Positions 44,303-53,222 of a stretch of DNA of 64,000 nucleotides are shown piece after piece. The DNA comes from Ruegeria conchae (GTDB lineage Bacteria > Pseudomonadota > Alphaproteobacteria > Rhodobacterales > Rhodobacteraceae). The stretch's first letter is position 1. Every line of letters starts with the position of its first letter. Where the stretch lies: NCBI RefSeq assembly GCF_000192475.1, contig NZ_AEYW01000004.1, positions 1 to 64,000 on the forward strand. Direction: 5' to 3'. The position numbers and the translations under genes are program-made. Under the pieces are notes generated by a model that was not told the origin of the DNA, did no database searches, and was given only the letters and a program-made list of their open reading frames with translations.

Positions 44303-46516
44303 CTAAACATTGGTCCGCGACTGCGTCATTCGTCGCCCGATCTTGGTCCGGCCCACGATCAACTGCATCAAGGCAACCACTGACAGCATTACAAAGATCA
44401 GTGTGGTGGAATAGGCAATGGCGAGACCATAGTCGTTATTTTCGACCCGCCCGATGATGTAGCTTGTCGCCATGTCATATTCCGCGCTGACCAGAAAGAT
44501 TACAGCGGATATCGCCGTCATGGCCCGCACGAAACTGTAGACCAGTGCTGCAAGGATCGCCGGTCGAAGTAGTGGCAGGATGATCCGGCGGAAAGTCTGC
44601 CAGGAATTTGCGCCAAGGGTCAGCGAGGACTCGTCCAGACTGCGATCCAATTGCGACATGCTGGCGATACCGGCTCGGACACCGACCGGCATGTTGCGGA
44701 ATATGAAGCTGACAACAAGGATAACACCCGTGCCCGTGATCTCGATCGGTGGTACGTTGAAGGCCAGAATGTAGCTGACGCCAATCACGGTGCCGGGGAT
44801 GGCAAAGGATAGCATGGTGCCGAACTCAAAGGCGTCTTTACCCGCGAAACTCTGTCGGGTCAGAAGATAAGCTGTCACCAGGCCCACAGCAGCGGTTAAC
44901 GGCGCAGCGATTGCGGCGATCGTTATGGTGGTCCAGAAACTATCCCACGCAGCGCCAGTCCAGCGAATGCCTTCAGCCTCAAATCGAACCGAGAAGGCAG
45001 TGACGTAGTGTTTGAACGTCAGGGAATTATTGACCCCCCACAATTCAACCACGCTGCCGTATACGATCATGGCATAAACGACGATGGTGAATACCGCCCA
45101 GCCAAGGGCGACTGTCAGCACCGGGATGGAAAGGCCGGTTGGCATCAATGGATGTACGCCAGCGTCCCCTTTGCCAGTGACAGTGGTGTAGCTCTTTTTA
45201 CCCAGCCAAGCCCGCTGCGCGTAAAATGCAGAAAGCGTAAAGAACAACAACACCATAGCCAGAACCGCAGCGCGGCCCTGATCGTATTGCGCACCAACAA
45301 TTGCAAAGAAGATCTCGGTCGACAGCACATCAAAATTGCCACCCAGCACAAGTGGGTTGCCAAAATCAGCCATGCTTTCGATGAAGCCGAGAAGGAAGGC
45401 ATTGGCAAGGCCCGGGCGCATCAGCGGCAGGGAAACAGTTTTGAATGTCTGCCATCTGTTCGCACGCAATGTCTGGGCCGCTTCTTCCATCGAAGGAGAC
45501 ACCCCTTCAACGACGCCAATGAGCACAAGGAAGGCGATGGGTGTAAATGCCAAAGTCTGTGCAATCAGAACACCTGGCATGCCATACAGCCAGCGCGTGG
45601 GTTGTGTGCCGAATAGCTCTGCAAAGAACTGCGTGACCGAGCCCGAAAGGCCAAACAGCAGGATCAGCGCTAGTCCGATCACAAAGGGTGGCGTGATGAT
45701 CGGCAGAACCGTGAGAGCGCGCAATGCGCGCTTGTAGCGAAAGCCCGAGCGGGTCACGACAAGCGCAAAGCACAGGCCAAGTGCCGTGGTGATGAAACCA
45801 ACCAAAATGGCGAGGAATAGTGAGTTCCAGGCCGCCCCACATCGCGCACCCCAGAAACATCCCAGCCCCCAAAGCCGGTCGTCAAAGAACTTCGAGAAAA
45901 AAACCGCGATGGAGTACGCGCCATCCTCCGTCACAAAGGCCGCGAACAACATCTTGGCGATGGGAAAGAATACAAACGCGGTGACGATGGTGATCACACC
46001 ACCGATGGCGCTGACCACGAAGACGTCTCCGTTAATCGCCCCACGTGCGGCGACACCCTGGGTTAGAAGGAACAGAAAACTCGACGCGCAGATCATCGCG
46101 CCATAGCCCATGCCGAATTGCCGATCCCCGAGTTCTCCGAACACAGACTCCAGCCAATCGAAATTGTAGCCTCGGATTCCGATGCTAAAGCCTTGTGCGA
46201 TCAGCCAGCCGAAGCCCAGCGCCCCTGACAGGATCAGAATGCGCGCATAGAGCGGATCTGATTTGGCGCGTCTTAGTACCGAAAGCGGCAACAGTAGAGC
46301 GATAAGAAGCGGCGCAAGCCACAGCTTTTCACCTTGCCCGATCAGAAAGGCTGCTGGAGCATAATCTTCGTCGAAAGGGTAGCCGTCCAGAAGCCACTCG
46401 AACGACCACAGGCCACCGTCAACCATGTACCACGGCAGCAGGCAGAATCCGACCCACCCGGCGATGACCCAGAAGATCAGAACCGGATGGGTCGTTTTTG
46501 TCGTGTCGTCAGTCAT
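44303..46516 (-). CDS. Double-length ABC permease, Afu/Fbp type
   Basis: A 737-residue inner-membrane permease with two fused BinJ-like halves, as in FbpB/AfuB. Each half has an EAA loop (MEEAAQTLRANRWQTFKTVSLPLMR and DESSLTLGANSWQTFRRIILPLLR), and about 12 or more membrane segments are visible in all. Its ATG abuts the TAA of the binding-protein gene. It forms the channel of the importer with the neighbouring ATPase and substrate-binding protein. Confidence 0.9.
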   Translation of the reverse strand: MTDDTTKTTHPVLIFWVIAGWVGFCLLPWYMVDGGLWSFEWLLDGYPFDEDYAPAAFLIGQGEKLWLAPLLIALLLPLSVLRRAKSDPLYARILILSGALGFGWLIAQGFSIGIRGYNFDWLESVFGELGDRQFGMGYGAMICASSFLFLLTQGVAARGAINGDVFVVSAIGGVITIVTAFVFFPIAKMLFAAFVTEDGAYSIAVFFSKFFDDRLWGLGCFWGARCGAAWNSLFLAILVGFITTALGLCFALVVTRSGFRYKRALRALTVLPIITPPFVIGLALILLFGLSGSVTQFFAELFGTQPTRWLYGMPGVLIAQTLAFTPIAFLVLIGVVEGVSPSMEEAAQTLRANRWQTFKTVSLPLMRPGLANAFLLGFIESMADFGNPLVLGGNFDVLSTEIFFAIVGAQYDQGRAAVLAMVLLFFTLSAFYAQRAWLGKKSYTTVTGKGDAGVHPLMPTGLSIPVLTVALGWAVFTIVVYAMIVYGSVVELWGVNNSLTFKHYVTAFSVRFEAEGIRWTGAAWDSFWTTITIAAIAAPLTAAVGLVTAYLLTRQSFAGKDAFEFGTMLSFAIPGTVIGVSYILAFNVPPIEITGTGVILVVSFIFRNMPVGVRAGIASMSQLDRSLDESSLTLGANSWQTFRRIILPLLRPAILAALVYSFVRAMTAISAVIFLVSAEYDMATSYIIGRVENNDYGLAIAYSTTLIFVMLSVVALMQLIVGRTKIGRRMTQSRTNV

Positions 46517-47542
46517 TTACTGCGGCAGTACCGAAACCTCTTCGTCCCATTTCTGCAGCAAGCGCTTGCGCTCATCCGACGAGCCGTATTTCTTGAAATC
46601 ATAGTCGATCAGTTTGATCTGGCTCATGTCCGGAGCGCTTTCGGACGTCTCTGCGCCTTTGTTTGACGGCACCTGAAATGCGTTGACCTGAAGGGCAAGG
46701 TTCTGTGCTTCGGGCGACAATGCCCAGTCATAGAACTTCTTGGCCTCTTCTTCGTTGCGAGCTCCGTCGATGATCGACATCGAACCGATCTCGTAGCCAG
46801 TTCCCTCGCACGGCGCGACGACCTTGATCGGGAAACCCGACACGGCCTGCTTTACCGCGTCATGCATAAAGACAATACCGATGGTATTTTCGCCGCGTCC
46901 CGCAGCCTTGATCGGGGCCGAGCCCGATTTGGTGTATTGGTTGATATTGGAATGCAGGCCTTTCATGAAGTCAAAGCCTTCGTCCTCGCCAAAAATCTGT
47001 ACCATTGAGGCAAGTGTCGTGTAGGCCGTACCTGACGAATTTGGGTTCGCCATCTGAACATGGCCCTTGTATTCGGGCTTTAGAAGGTCCTTCCAGCACG
47101 CCGGTTCGGGCAGGTTGTTTGCGGCGACAAGATCGGCATTGTAGCCGTAACCAAGTGCTCCGGAATAGATACCGATGGTTCTGTTGCCGGCACTTTCAGC
47201 CTGAGAAATCGCCCAGTCATGAAGCTGATCGCGCATGGGCGAGACGTATTCCATTGTAAGGCCCTCTTCTGCGGCCTGAAGATGCGGATCACCGGTGCCA
47301 CCCCACCAGACGTCACCCTTAGGGTTGGAGCTTTCTGCACGAATCTGAGCAAATGTCTCACCCGAGGACTTGCGGGTCATGTTGACGTCAATGCCAGTAG
47401 CGTCCTCGAAGCTGCGCGCCATCAGCTGACACCAATCCTCCTGAGCAGAGCAATAAAGAGTCAGCTTGTCTGCTTGGGCTGCTGACATTGAAGCTGCAAG
47501 GGCGATTAGCGAGCCCAATGCGGTAGACGTAAATCTCTTCAT
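46517..47542 (-). CDS. Afu/Fbp-type periplasmic substrate-binding protein
   Basis: A 341-residue extracytoplasmic binding protein with signal peptide (SLIALAASMSAAQA). It resembles AfuA/FbpA: LTLYCSAQEDWC, KSSGETFAQIRAE, GDVWWGGTGDPHLQAAEEG. His227-Asp228 (FMHDAV) and Glu251 (CEGTGYE) occur with a 23-residue Asp-Glu spacing, matching the residues I recall as the glucose-6-phosphate ligands of AfuA. I therefore favour a sugar-phosphate or related phosphate ester over ferric iron, but this needs checking. The operon's phosphatases support it. GGGAGAG upstream supports ATG 47542. Confidence 0.85.
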   Translation of the reverse strand: MKRFTSTALGSLIALAASMSAAQADKLTLYCSAQEDWCQLMARSFEDATGIDVNMTRKSSGETFAQIRAESSNPKGDVWWGGTGDPHLQAAEEGLTMEYVSPMRDQLHDWAISQAESAGNRTIGIYSGALGYGYNADLVAANNLPEPACWKDLLKPEYKGHVQMANPNSSGTAYTTLASMVQIFGEDEGFDFMKGLHSNINQYTKSGSAPIKAAGRGENTIGIVFMHDAVKQAVSGFPIKVVAPCEGTGYEIGSMSIIDGARNEEEAKKFYDWALSPEAQNLALQVNAFQVPSNKGAETSESAPDMSQIKLIDYDFKKYGSSDERKRLLQKWDEEVSVLPQ

Positions 47543-47755
47543 TATTTTCTCTCCCTGTTTGGTTCATTGCGTCCGGTTTTCCCGGTGTATTATGTGCTTT
47601 TTCCTTCAGACTTTCGTTATTCCTCGAACGTGGCCATCGCGCATTCTGTATGTCCGTTCAATTACCGTTCTCCGCGATGCCAACCAGCCTATCCATGCAT
47701 TGATCCGGGACTTCGAAAGAGGCAATGTTTTCCGAAGTCTCACAACAATATGAGG

Positions 47756-47782
47756 GTTTTGCAACAGAAATAGTTGCAAAAC
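47756..47782. promoter_or_regulatory. Perfect inverted repeat, likely operator of the DeoR regulator
   Basis: GTTTTGCAAC (47756-47765) and GTTGCAAAAC (47773-47782) form a perfect 10-bp inverted repeat with a 7-bp spacer. It lies in the divergent region between the transporter gene (start 47542) and the DeoR gene (start ~47830). It is placed to control both arms. Confidence 0.7.
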
Positions 47783-47829
47783 GCCCGAAACACCACAAAA
47801 GTGAATATGAAGCCGAGTCGGGTTGCCGG

Positions 47830-48657
47830 ATGTCCAAAACAGAAACACGCGGGATGAGGTCTGAAAAAAGTCAGGCTCGGGTTAAAAAATCCGATCGCCG
47901 TCGAGAGATTCTGCTTGAATTGAAGTTGCGCCCGCATGTCCGGATCAGTGAGCTGGCGCAGCGGTTCAATGTGTCGGCAGAAACCGTGCGCCGGGATTTC
48001 GATGCCTTGTCAGAAGACGGGCTGATCGCACGCGCACACGGCGGGGCATCTGCGCCCACACAGGGACGATACCCAAGTCTCGATGAACGGACCAATGCGC
48101 GTACGGAGGAGCGTGAACGAATTGGAAGATGTGCGGCCGCGTTGATTCAAGATGGCGATACGGTGATGATTGATTCCGGTTCGACCACGGTTGAGATGGC
48201 GCGCGCGCTTTCTTTTCAGGGAACTGAGTGCACGGTAATAACAAACTCGATCCCCGTTGCGATGACACTTGGCCATTCGCCCACCCAGGTTCTTTTGTGC
48301 CCAGGCGAGTATCTTGCCGAGGAATCGGCCATTATCGGCACTGATACGCTCGAATACCTGTCCCGTTTCAATGTCGATCAATGCATGATCGGGGCATCCG
48401 GAATTTCGGCCGAAGGCCCGTCTGAGACCGTGCAGGGGTTTGCTGCGGTCAAACAAAAGATGTTGGCGCGATCAGCAAAACGGCATTTGCTGATTGATTC
48501 AGAAAAATTCGGGCGCAAAGGCCTGTCGCAGGTAGGTGATCTTGATGGGCTGGATTCCATCATCACCGACACAAAGCCGAAAGGTGATTTGCTGGGCTCT
48601 ATCAATGCAGCCGGCGTTGCCATTCTTATCGGAGAATCCATTTCAAAGAACGACTAA
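47830..48657 (+). CDS. DeoR-family repressor
   Basis: About 275 residues. The N-terminal winged helix (RREILLELKLRPHVRISELA, then RFNVSAETVRRDFDAL) is followed by a C-terminal DeoR sensor domain with the DSGSTTVEMA sugar-phosphate-binding loop, ITNSIPVAM, and GASGI near residue 190. DeoR regulators usually respond to phosphorylated sugars. ATG 47830 is a best choice; no strong ribosome site is near, and the frame is open further upstream. It is divergent from the Afu-like importer, and a PhnD-type importer follows 40 bp downstream, so it probably controls both. Confidence 0.85.
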   Translation: MSKTETRGMRSEKSQARVKKSDRRREILLELKLRPHVRISELAQRFNVSAETVRRDFDALSEDGLIARAHGGASAPTQGRYPSLDERTNARTEERERIGRCAAALIQDGDTVMIDSGSTTVEMARALSFQGTECTVITNSIPVAMTLGHSPTQVLLCPGEYLAEESAIIGTDTLEYLSRFNVDQCMIGASGISAEGPSETVQGFAAVKQKMLARSAKRHLLIDSEKFGRKGLSQVGDLDGLDSIITDTKPKGDLLGSINAAGVAILIGESISKND

Positions 48658-48697
48658 CTGTGGACAGTGACGGCCACGCATAACTGGGAGGAATAAT

Positions 48698-49672
48698 ATG
48701 AATATTGACGTCAAATTACTGATCGGAGCATCAGCATTTGCACTTTTGTCGTTGGGCGGGGCTGCGTCGGCTCAGGATTGTCCGCGCGGTGATCTGGATG
48801 AACGGTTCTGCGATGCCGACGGTGACCTGATCGCGGACATTCCCACCGATCCTTCCGAACAGATAGACCCGGATACACTGATTTTCGCATTTACTCCAGT
48901 CGAGGATCCCGCCGTATATAAAAGCGCTTGGTCCGACTTTCTTGATCATTTGAAAGCGGAAACTGGCAAGGACGTCGTGTTCTTTCCTGTTCAGAACAAC
49001 GCCGCTCAAATCGAAGCAATGCGTTCGGGACGTCTGCATATTGCTGGCTTCAACACCGGTTCCAACCCGCTGGCAGTGAACTGCGCCGGGTTCCGTCCGT
49101 TCACGATCATGGCTTCGAAAGACGGTAGTTTTGGCTATGAAATGGAGATTATCACCTATCCGGGATCGGGCATCGAAAAGGTTGAAGACATCAAGGGCAA
49201 GCAACTGGCCTTTACATCACCCACGTCGAATTCGGGATTCAAAGCGCCTTCGGCGATCCTGAAAAGCGACTTTGATCTTCTGCCTGAACGTGATTTCGAA
49301 CCTGTCTACTCCGGAAAACACGACAACTCGATCCTGGGTGTTGCCAACAAAGATTATATGGCAGCTTCGATTGCGAACTCGGTGAAACTGCGGATGATTT
49401 CGCGAGATGTGATCAACGAAGATGACGTTGTTACAATCTACAAATCTCAAACCTTCCCGACTACTGGATATGGTACAGTTTATAATCTGAAACCTGAGCT
49501 TCAGGAGAAGATTCGCAATGCCTTCTTTAGTTTCGATTGGGACGGTACTTCACTTGAAGCTGAGTTCTCAAAATCGGACGAAGGCCAGTTCCTTGAGATG
49601 ACCTACCAGGAATTCTGGGACGTGATCCGCAAGATTGATGCGGCAAACGGCGTTTCCTACGCCTGCCAATAA
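48698..49672 (+). CDS. Phosphate/phosphonate-type ABC substrate-binding protein (PhnD-like)
   Basis: A 324-residue periplasmic binding protein. Signal peptide ends GAASA-QD, and the mature N-terminus is acidic with a CPRGDLDERFCDADGD loop resembling a calcium-binding turn. The PhnD-type core shows LIFAFTPVEDPAVYKSAW, RSGRLHIAGFNTG, GKQLAFTSPTSNSGFKAPS and KTFPTTG-like hinge motifs. GGAGG before ATG 48698 supports the start. It is first in phnD-C-E-E order; ligand could be phosphonate, phosphite or a small phosphate ester. Confidence 0.85.
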   Translation: MNIDVKLLIGASAFALLSLGGAASAQDCPRGDLDERFCDADGDLIADIPTDPSEQIDPDTLIFAFTPVEDPAVYKSAWSDFLDHLKAETGKDVVFFPVQNNAAQIEAMRSGRLHIAGFNTGSNPLAVNCAGFRPFTIMASKDGSFGYEMEIITYPGSGIEKVEDIKGKQLAFTSPTSNSGFKAPSAILKSDFDLLPERDFEPVYSGKHDNSILGVANKDYMAASIANSVKLRMISRDVINEDDVVTIYKSQTFPTTGYGTVYNLKPELQEKIRNAFFSFDWDGTSLEAEFSKSDEGQFLEMTYQEFWDVIRKIDAANGVSYACQ

Positions 49673-49686
49673 TCCGATATTATAAT

Positions 49687-49708
49687 GACGGGCCCCGCCG
49701 GGCCCGTC
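49687..49708 (+). other. Perfect hairpin between binding-protein and ATPase genes
   Basis: GACGGGCCC (49687-49695) and GGGCCCGTC (49700-49708) pair perfectly around a 4-base CGCC loop. It lies 15 bp after the binding-protein stop and 22 bp before the ATPase start, with no T-tract. Such structures usually stabilise the upstream mRNA or attenuate downstream genes, giving excess binding protein. Confidence 0.7.
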
Positions 49709-49730
49709 TCAACCCTTACAGGGGTATTAA

Positions 49731-50525
49731 ATGCTGCGGCTTCAAGAGCTTACCAAAACTTACAAAACCGGGGATCAGGCCCTAAAGGCAATCAATCTTG
49801 ATGTGCCCAAGGGACAGGTGCTTGCTTTGATCGGCCCATCTGGTGCAGGCAAATCCACGATGATCCGCTGCATCAATCGACTGGTTGAGCCGACAAGTGG
49901 CGCTGTCATGCTAGATGATACCGACCTGACCAAACTTGGCTCAGGTGGGTTGCGCAAGGCGCGGCGCGAAATGGGTATGATCTTTCAAGAATATGCGCTC
50001 GTTGAACGCCTGACGGTTATGGAGAACGTCCTGTCAGGGCGGTTGGGATATGTCGGCTTTTGGCGTAGCTTCCTGCGGCGATACCCTCAATCTGATGTCG
50101 ATGAAGCCTTTCGTCTGCTGGATCGGGTCGGACTGCTGCATATGGCAGACAAACGCGCGGATGAACTGTCGGGCGGTCAGCGTCAGAGGGTCGGCATCTG
50201 CCGCGCTCTGATTCAGAACCCCAAACTTTTGCTGGTGGACGAGCCAACTGCCTCGTTGGACCCCAAAACCAGCCGTCAGATCATGCGGTTGATTACCGAG
50301 CTTTGTCAGGAACGCGGATTGGCAGCAATCATCAACATTCACGACGTGGCGCTTGCGCAGATGTTCGTGCCGCGTGTCGTGGGCCTTCGATTTGGCGAGA
50401 TAGTATATGACGGCCTCCCCACCGGTCTTACCCCCGACAAACTAACCGAAATCTACGGTGAAGAAGACTGGGAAGCCACGATTGAAAAAGTGGACGAAGA
50501 CGAAGAGATCGAGGCCGCAGAATGA
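49731..50525 (+). CDS. Phosphonate-type ABC ATPase (PhnC-like)
   Basis: A 264-residue ATPase with Walker [11 protein letters not shown]-loop [11 protein letters not shown], signature LSGGQRQRV, Walker [11 protein letters not shown] and H-loop NIHDVAL. It has the PhnC length without a TOBE domain. AGGGG precedes ATG 49731. The stop overlaps the first permease start (ATGA, 50522-50525). An acidic C-terminal tail ([10 protein letters not shown]) is noted. Confidence 0.9.
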   Translation: MLRLQELTKTYKTGDQALKAINLDVPKGQVLALIGPSGAGKSTMIRCINRLVEPTSGAVMLDDTDLTKLGSGGLRKARREMGMIFQEYALVERLTVMENVLSGRLGYVGFWRSFLRRYPQSDVDEAFRLLDRVGLLHMADKRADELSGGQRQRVGICRALIQNPKLLLVDEPTASLDPKTSRQIMRLITELCQERGLAAIINIHDVALAQMFVPRVVGLRFGEIVYDGLPTGLTPDKLTEIYGEEDWEATIEKVDEDEEIEAAE

Positions 50526-51337
50526 GCCACACCGAACTTGATGACGTTCTTGGTAAGGGGTGGCGCAAACCGCCGTTTGTTAAGAACGCGATGCTCCGCT
50601 GGGCTCTGATTGTTGGTTTTGTTGCCTACCTGATTGCCGCCTTTCTGACCATCGAGGTCGATTGGGGTCGGGTTTATGAAGGGCTGGATCGCGGCTGGGC
50701 CTTTGTACTGGCCTTCACCAGCCCCGATTTTATATCGCGCTGGAGCGATATCTGGAGCGGTTTGCTGGAAAGCATTGTCATGACTGTTGCGGCGTCTGTT
50801 GTGGGCATCCTGATTTCGATCCCGATCGGGCTGGGTGCTGCACGCAACATCGCTCCTCTGCCCATCTACGTCATCTGCCGCGGCATTGTCGCCATCAGCC
50901 GTGCCTTGCAAGAGATCATTGTAGCGATCCTGTTGGTTGCGATCTTTGGCTTTGGTCCTTTGGCAGGTTTCCTAACACTCTCATTCGCCACCATCGGGTT
51001 TCTGTCGAAACTTCTGGCTGAAGATATCGAGGCCATGGACAAAGTGCAGGCTGAAGCCATCAAAGCCTCGGGCGCACGCTGGATGCAGTGGATCAATTAC
51101 GGCGTGCAGCCTCAGGTCATGCCGCGACTGGTTGGTCTTTCAATGTACCGGATCGATATCAATTTCCGCGAAAGCGCCATCTTGGGGCTTGTGGGTGCGG
51201 GTGGCATCGGAGCGACGCTGAACACAGCCTTCGATCGCTACGAATACGACACCGCTGCCGCCATACTGATCCTTATTATCGGGATCGTCATGGCGCTCGA
51301 ATACCTCTCGGGTATCATTCGCGCGAGGGTACAGTAA
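50522..51337 (+). CDS. Phosphonate-type ABC permease 1 (PhnE-like)
   Basis: A 271-residue inner-membrane protein with about six hydrophobic segments. It carries the BinJ-type loop [20 protein letters not shown] and [16 protein letters not shown] near the C-terminus. It pairs with the second permease, whose start overlaps its stop (TAATG at 51335-51339). Confidence 0.88.
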   Translation: MSHTELDDVLGKGWRKPPFVKNAMLRWALIVGFVAYLIAAFLTIEVDWGRVYEGLDRGWAFVLAFTSPDFISRWSDIWSGLLESIVMTVAASVVGILISIPIGLGAARNIAPLPIYVICRGIVAISRALQEIIVAILLVAIFGFGPLAGFLTLSFATIGFLSKLLAEDIEAMDKVQAEAIKASGARWMQWINYGVQPQVMPRLVGLSMYRIDINFRESAILGLVGAGGIGATLNTAFDRYEYDTAAAILILIIGIVMALEYLSGIIRARVQ

Positions 51338-52152
51338 TGCCGGTTCTGGAACAGGAAGGTACGCAGATTTGGCGCAGGCGAACGACCGGGCAAAGCCTTG
51401 TTCGCTGGTTTGGCTGGCTTTTGGGCGTCGCAGTTTTTGTCTATTGCTGGCAGATCATCTCGGCGTCGACGACATGGTTCTTTGTCTGGGATGCACCGCG
51501 CATCGCAAATGACATCTGGACCCGTGCGACACCACCAAAATGGGATTATATTACGCAATTGGGGCGTCCGATCTGGGACACGCTGAATATTGCCACGCTC
51601 GGCACGATCATCGCCTTGTTTCTTGCCGTACCAGTCGCTTTTCTGGCTGCGCGCAATACCACGCCCTCGGCCGTTTTCATCCGGCCTGTTGCTCTTCTGA
51701 TCATCGTTTCAACCCGTTCGATCAACTCGTTGATCTGGGCCCTCCTGCTGATCGCAATCATCGGTCCCGGGGTTTTCGCAGGCGTTATCGCCATCGCGAT
51801 CCGGTCTATCGGGTTTTGCGCCAAGCTGCTTTATGAAGCCATAGAAGAAATCGACCACACTCAGGTCGAGGCCATAACGGCCACCGGCGCATCGCGCTGG
51901 CAGATCATGGCTTATGGCATCGTCCCACAAATTCTGCCCGCCTTTGCAGGCATCGCCGTTTTTCGCTGGGATATCAACATCCGCGAATCCACGGTTCTTG
52001 GCCTGGTCGGAGCGGGGGGTATCGGACTGCAACTATCGGCTTCGCTCAATGTCCTGGCATGGCCGCAGGTCAGCCTGATCCTGATTGTCATCCTGATTGC
52101 CGTGATGATCAGCGAATGGGTCTCTGCCAAAGTGCGGGGGGCGATAATTTGA
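51337..52152 (+). CDS. Phosphonate-type ABC permease 2 (PhnE-like)
   Basis: A 271-residue permease starting at ATG 51337 inside the TAATG junction; the open frame extends further upstream but inside the preceding gene. Loop VEAITATGASRWQIMAYGIV and [19 protein letters not shown] match the first permease, with which it likely forms a heterodimer. Its stop overlaps the TTG start of the HAD gene. Confidence 0.88.
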   Translation: MPVLEQEGTQIWRRRTTGQSLVRWFGWLLGVAVFVYCWQIISASTTWFFVWDAPRIANDIWTRATPPKWDYITQLGRPIWDTLNIATLGTIIALFLAVPVAFLAARNTTPSAVFIRPVALLIIVSTRSINSLIWALLLIAIIGPGVFAGVIAIAIRSIGFCAKLLYEAIEEIDHTQVEAITATGASRWQIMAYGIVPQILPAFAGIAVFRWDINIRESTVLGLVGAGGIGLQLSASLNVLAWPQVSLILIVILIAVMISEWVSAKVRGAII

Positions 52153-53054
52153 GCCAAATCTCGATTGAAGAGGCGTTCGATGCATACGAAGCTGCGCGGC
52201 ATCGTCTGCCCTCTGCTGACGCTACTGGCCAGTCCTTTCGTCGGGTGGAAACACTTGAAGATGTAGCCGATGAGTTTGACGTCTTCCTTTTGGATGCGTT
52301 CGGAGTTCTTAACATTGGTGAAACCGCTATCCCCGGTACGCCTGAACGGGTCGCAAATCTAAAGGCCATGGGAAAGCGCGTTCTTGTGGTTTCGAATGCT
52401 GCCGGGTTCCCTCATGCGGCATTGATCGAGAAATACACTCGGCTTGGCTATGATTTTGCTTCGCAGGATGTCATCACCAGCCGCGCAACGCTGCTTGCAA
52501 ATCTTGATTTGCAACGCGAGCTGCACTGGGGGTTGATGGCAACACCAAGCACGGGCCTTCGCGATCTGGAAGGTTTGAACCTGACCTATCTGGAAGAAGA
52601 TCCAACACCCTATGATGCGGTCGACGGATTTTTGATGATTGGGTCTGCGGCCTGGACCGAAGCGCGGCAGGCTTTGTTGGAGTCTGCTTTGTCAAAGCGG
52701 CAGCGACCTGTATTGGTCGGCAACCCGGATATTGTTGCCCCCCGAGAAAGTGGCTTTTCAATTGAACCTGGCCTGTTCGCACATCGTCTCGCCGACCGAA
52801 CTGGTGTGGTCCCGGAATTCTTCGGAAAGCCGTTCGGCAACATTTTCGATCTGGCATTCAAACGGCTGGGATCCATCGACAAGTCCCGCGTTCTTATGGT
52901 CGGCGACAGCTTGCATACAGATATTTTGGGTGCAAACGCAGCAGGGATCGCATCGGCTTTGGTCTCAGGTTACGGTTTCTTTGCTGGACACGATATTGAA
53001 ACAGCAATCGACAAGGCCGGTATCGTTCCGGACATCATCGTAAGCCGTCCTTGA
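52149..53054 (+). CDS. HAD-superfamily class IIA hydrolase with altered DxD
   Basis: A 301-residue HAD protein starting at TTG 52149, which overlaps the permease stop (TTGA) and has a GGGGGG run upstream. Motif I reads LLDAFGVLNIG: the nucleophile Asp is present but the usual second Asp (DxD) is Phe. Motif II/III include VVSNAAG and GKPFG, and motif IV is VGDSLHTDILGA. This pattern occurs in a subgroup of HAD-IIA proteins. Being the last gene of the importer operon it is likely to process the imported phosphorylated compound, but its activity may be unusual. Confidence 0.8.
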   Translation: MSQISIEEAFDAYEAARHRLPSADATGQSFRRVETLEDVADEFDVFLLDAFGVLNIGETAIPGTPERVANLKAMGKRVLVVSNAAGFPHAALIEKYTRLGYDFASQDVITSRATLLANLDLQRELHWGLMATPSTGLRDLEGLNLTYLEEDPTPYDAVDGFLMIGSAAWTEARQALLESALSKRQRPVLVGNPDIVAPRESGFSIEPGLFAHRLADRTGVVPEFFGKPFGNIFDLAFKRLGSIDKSRVLMVGDSLHTDILGANAAGIASALVSGYGFFAGHDIETAIDKAGIVPDIIVSRP

Positions 53055-53222
53055 AACTGGCCGAAACCCCATCGAATGCTATCCATAGGACCGCAAAGAC
53101 ATACCAAACCATGAGCTGGTCAGTGGCCTATTCGCTAAAAATAGAACCTGACCAGCAATTGGTGGGCTATGCGTGCTGCTACAACGTATTGGAAGACGCT
53201 CTGTTGCGTTTGCAATACTGCC

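Noticed and set aside
43231-44457. Several long plus-strand frames opposite the transporter genes
   Set aside because: They mirror the codon bias of the ABC genes on the other strand and lack protein-family motifs.
46517-47542. Plain ferric-iron transporter annotation
   Set aside because: The His-Asp/Glu pattern and phosphatase context favour an Afu-like sugar-phosphate role, so iron is kept only as an alternative.
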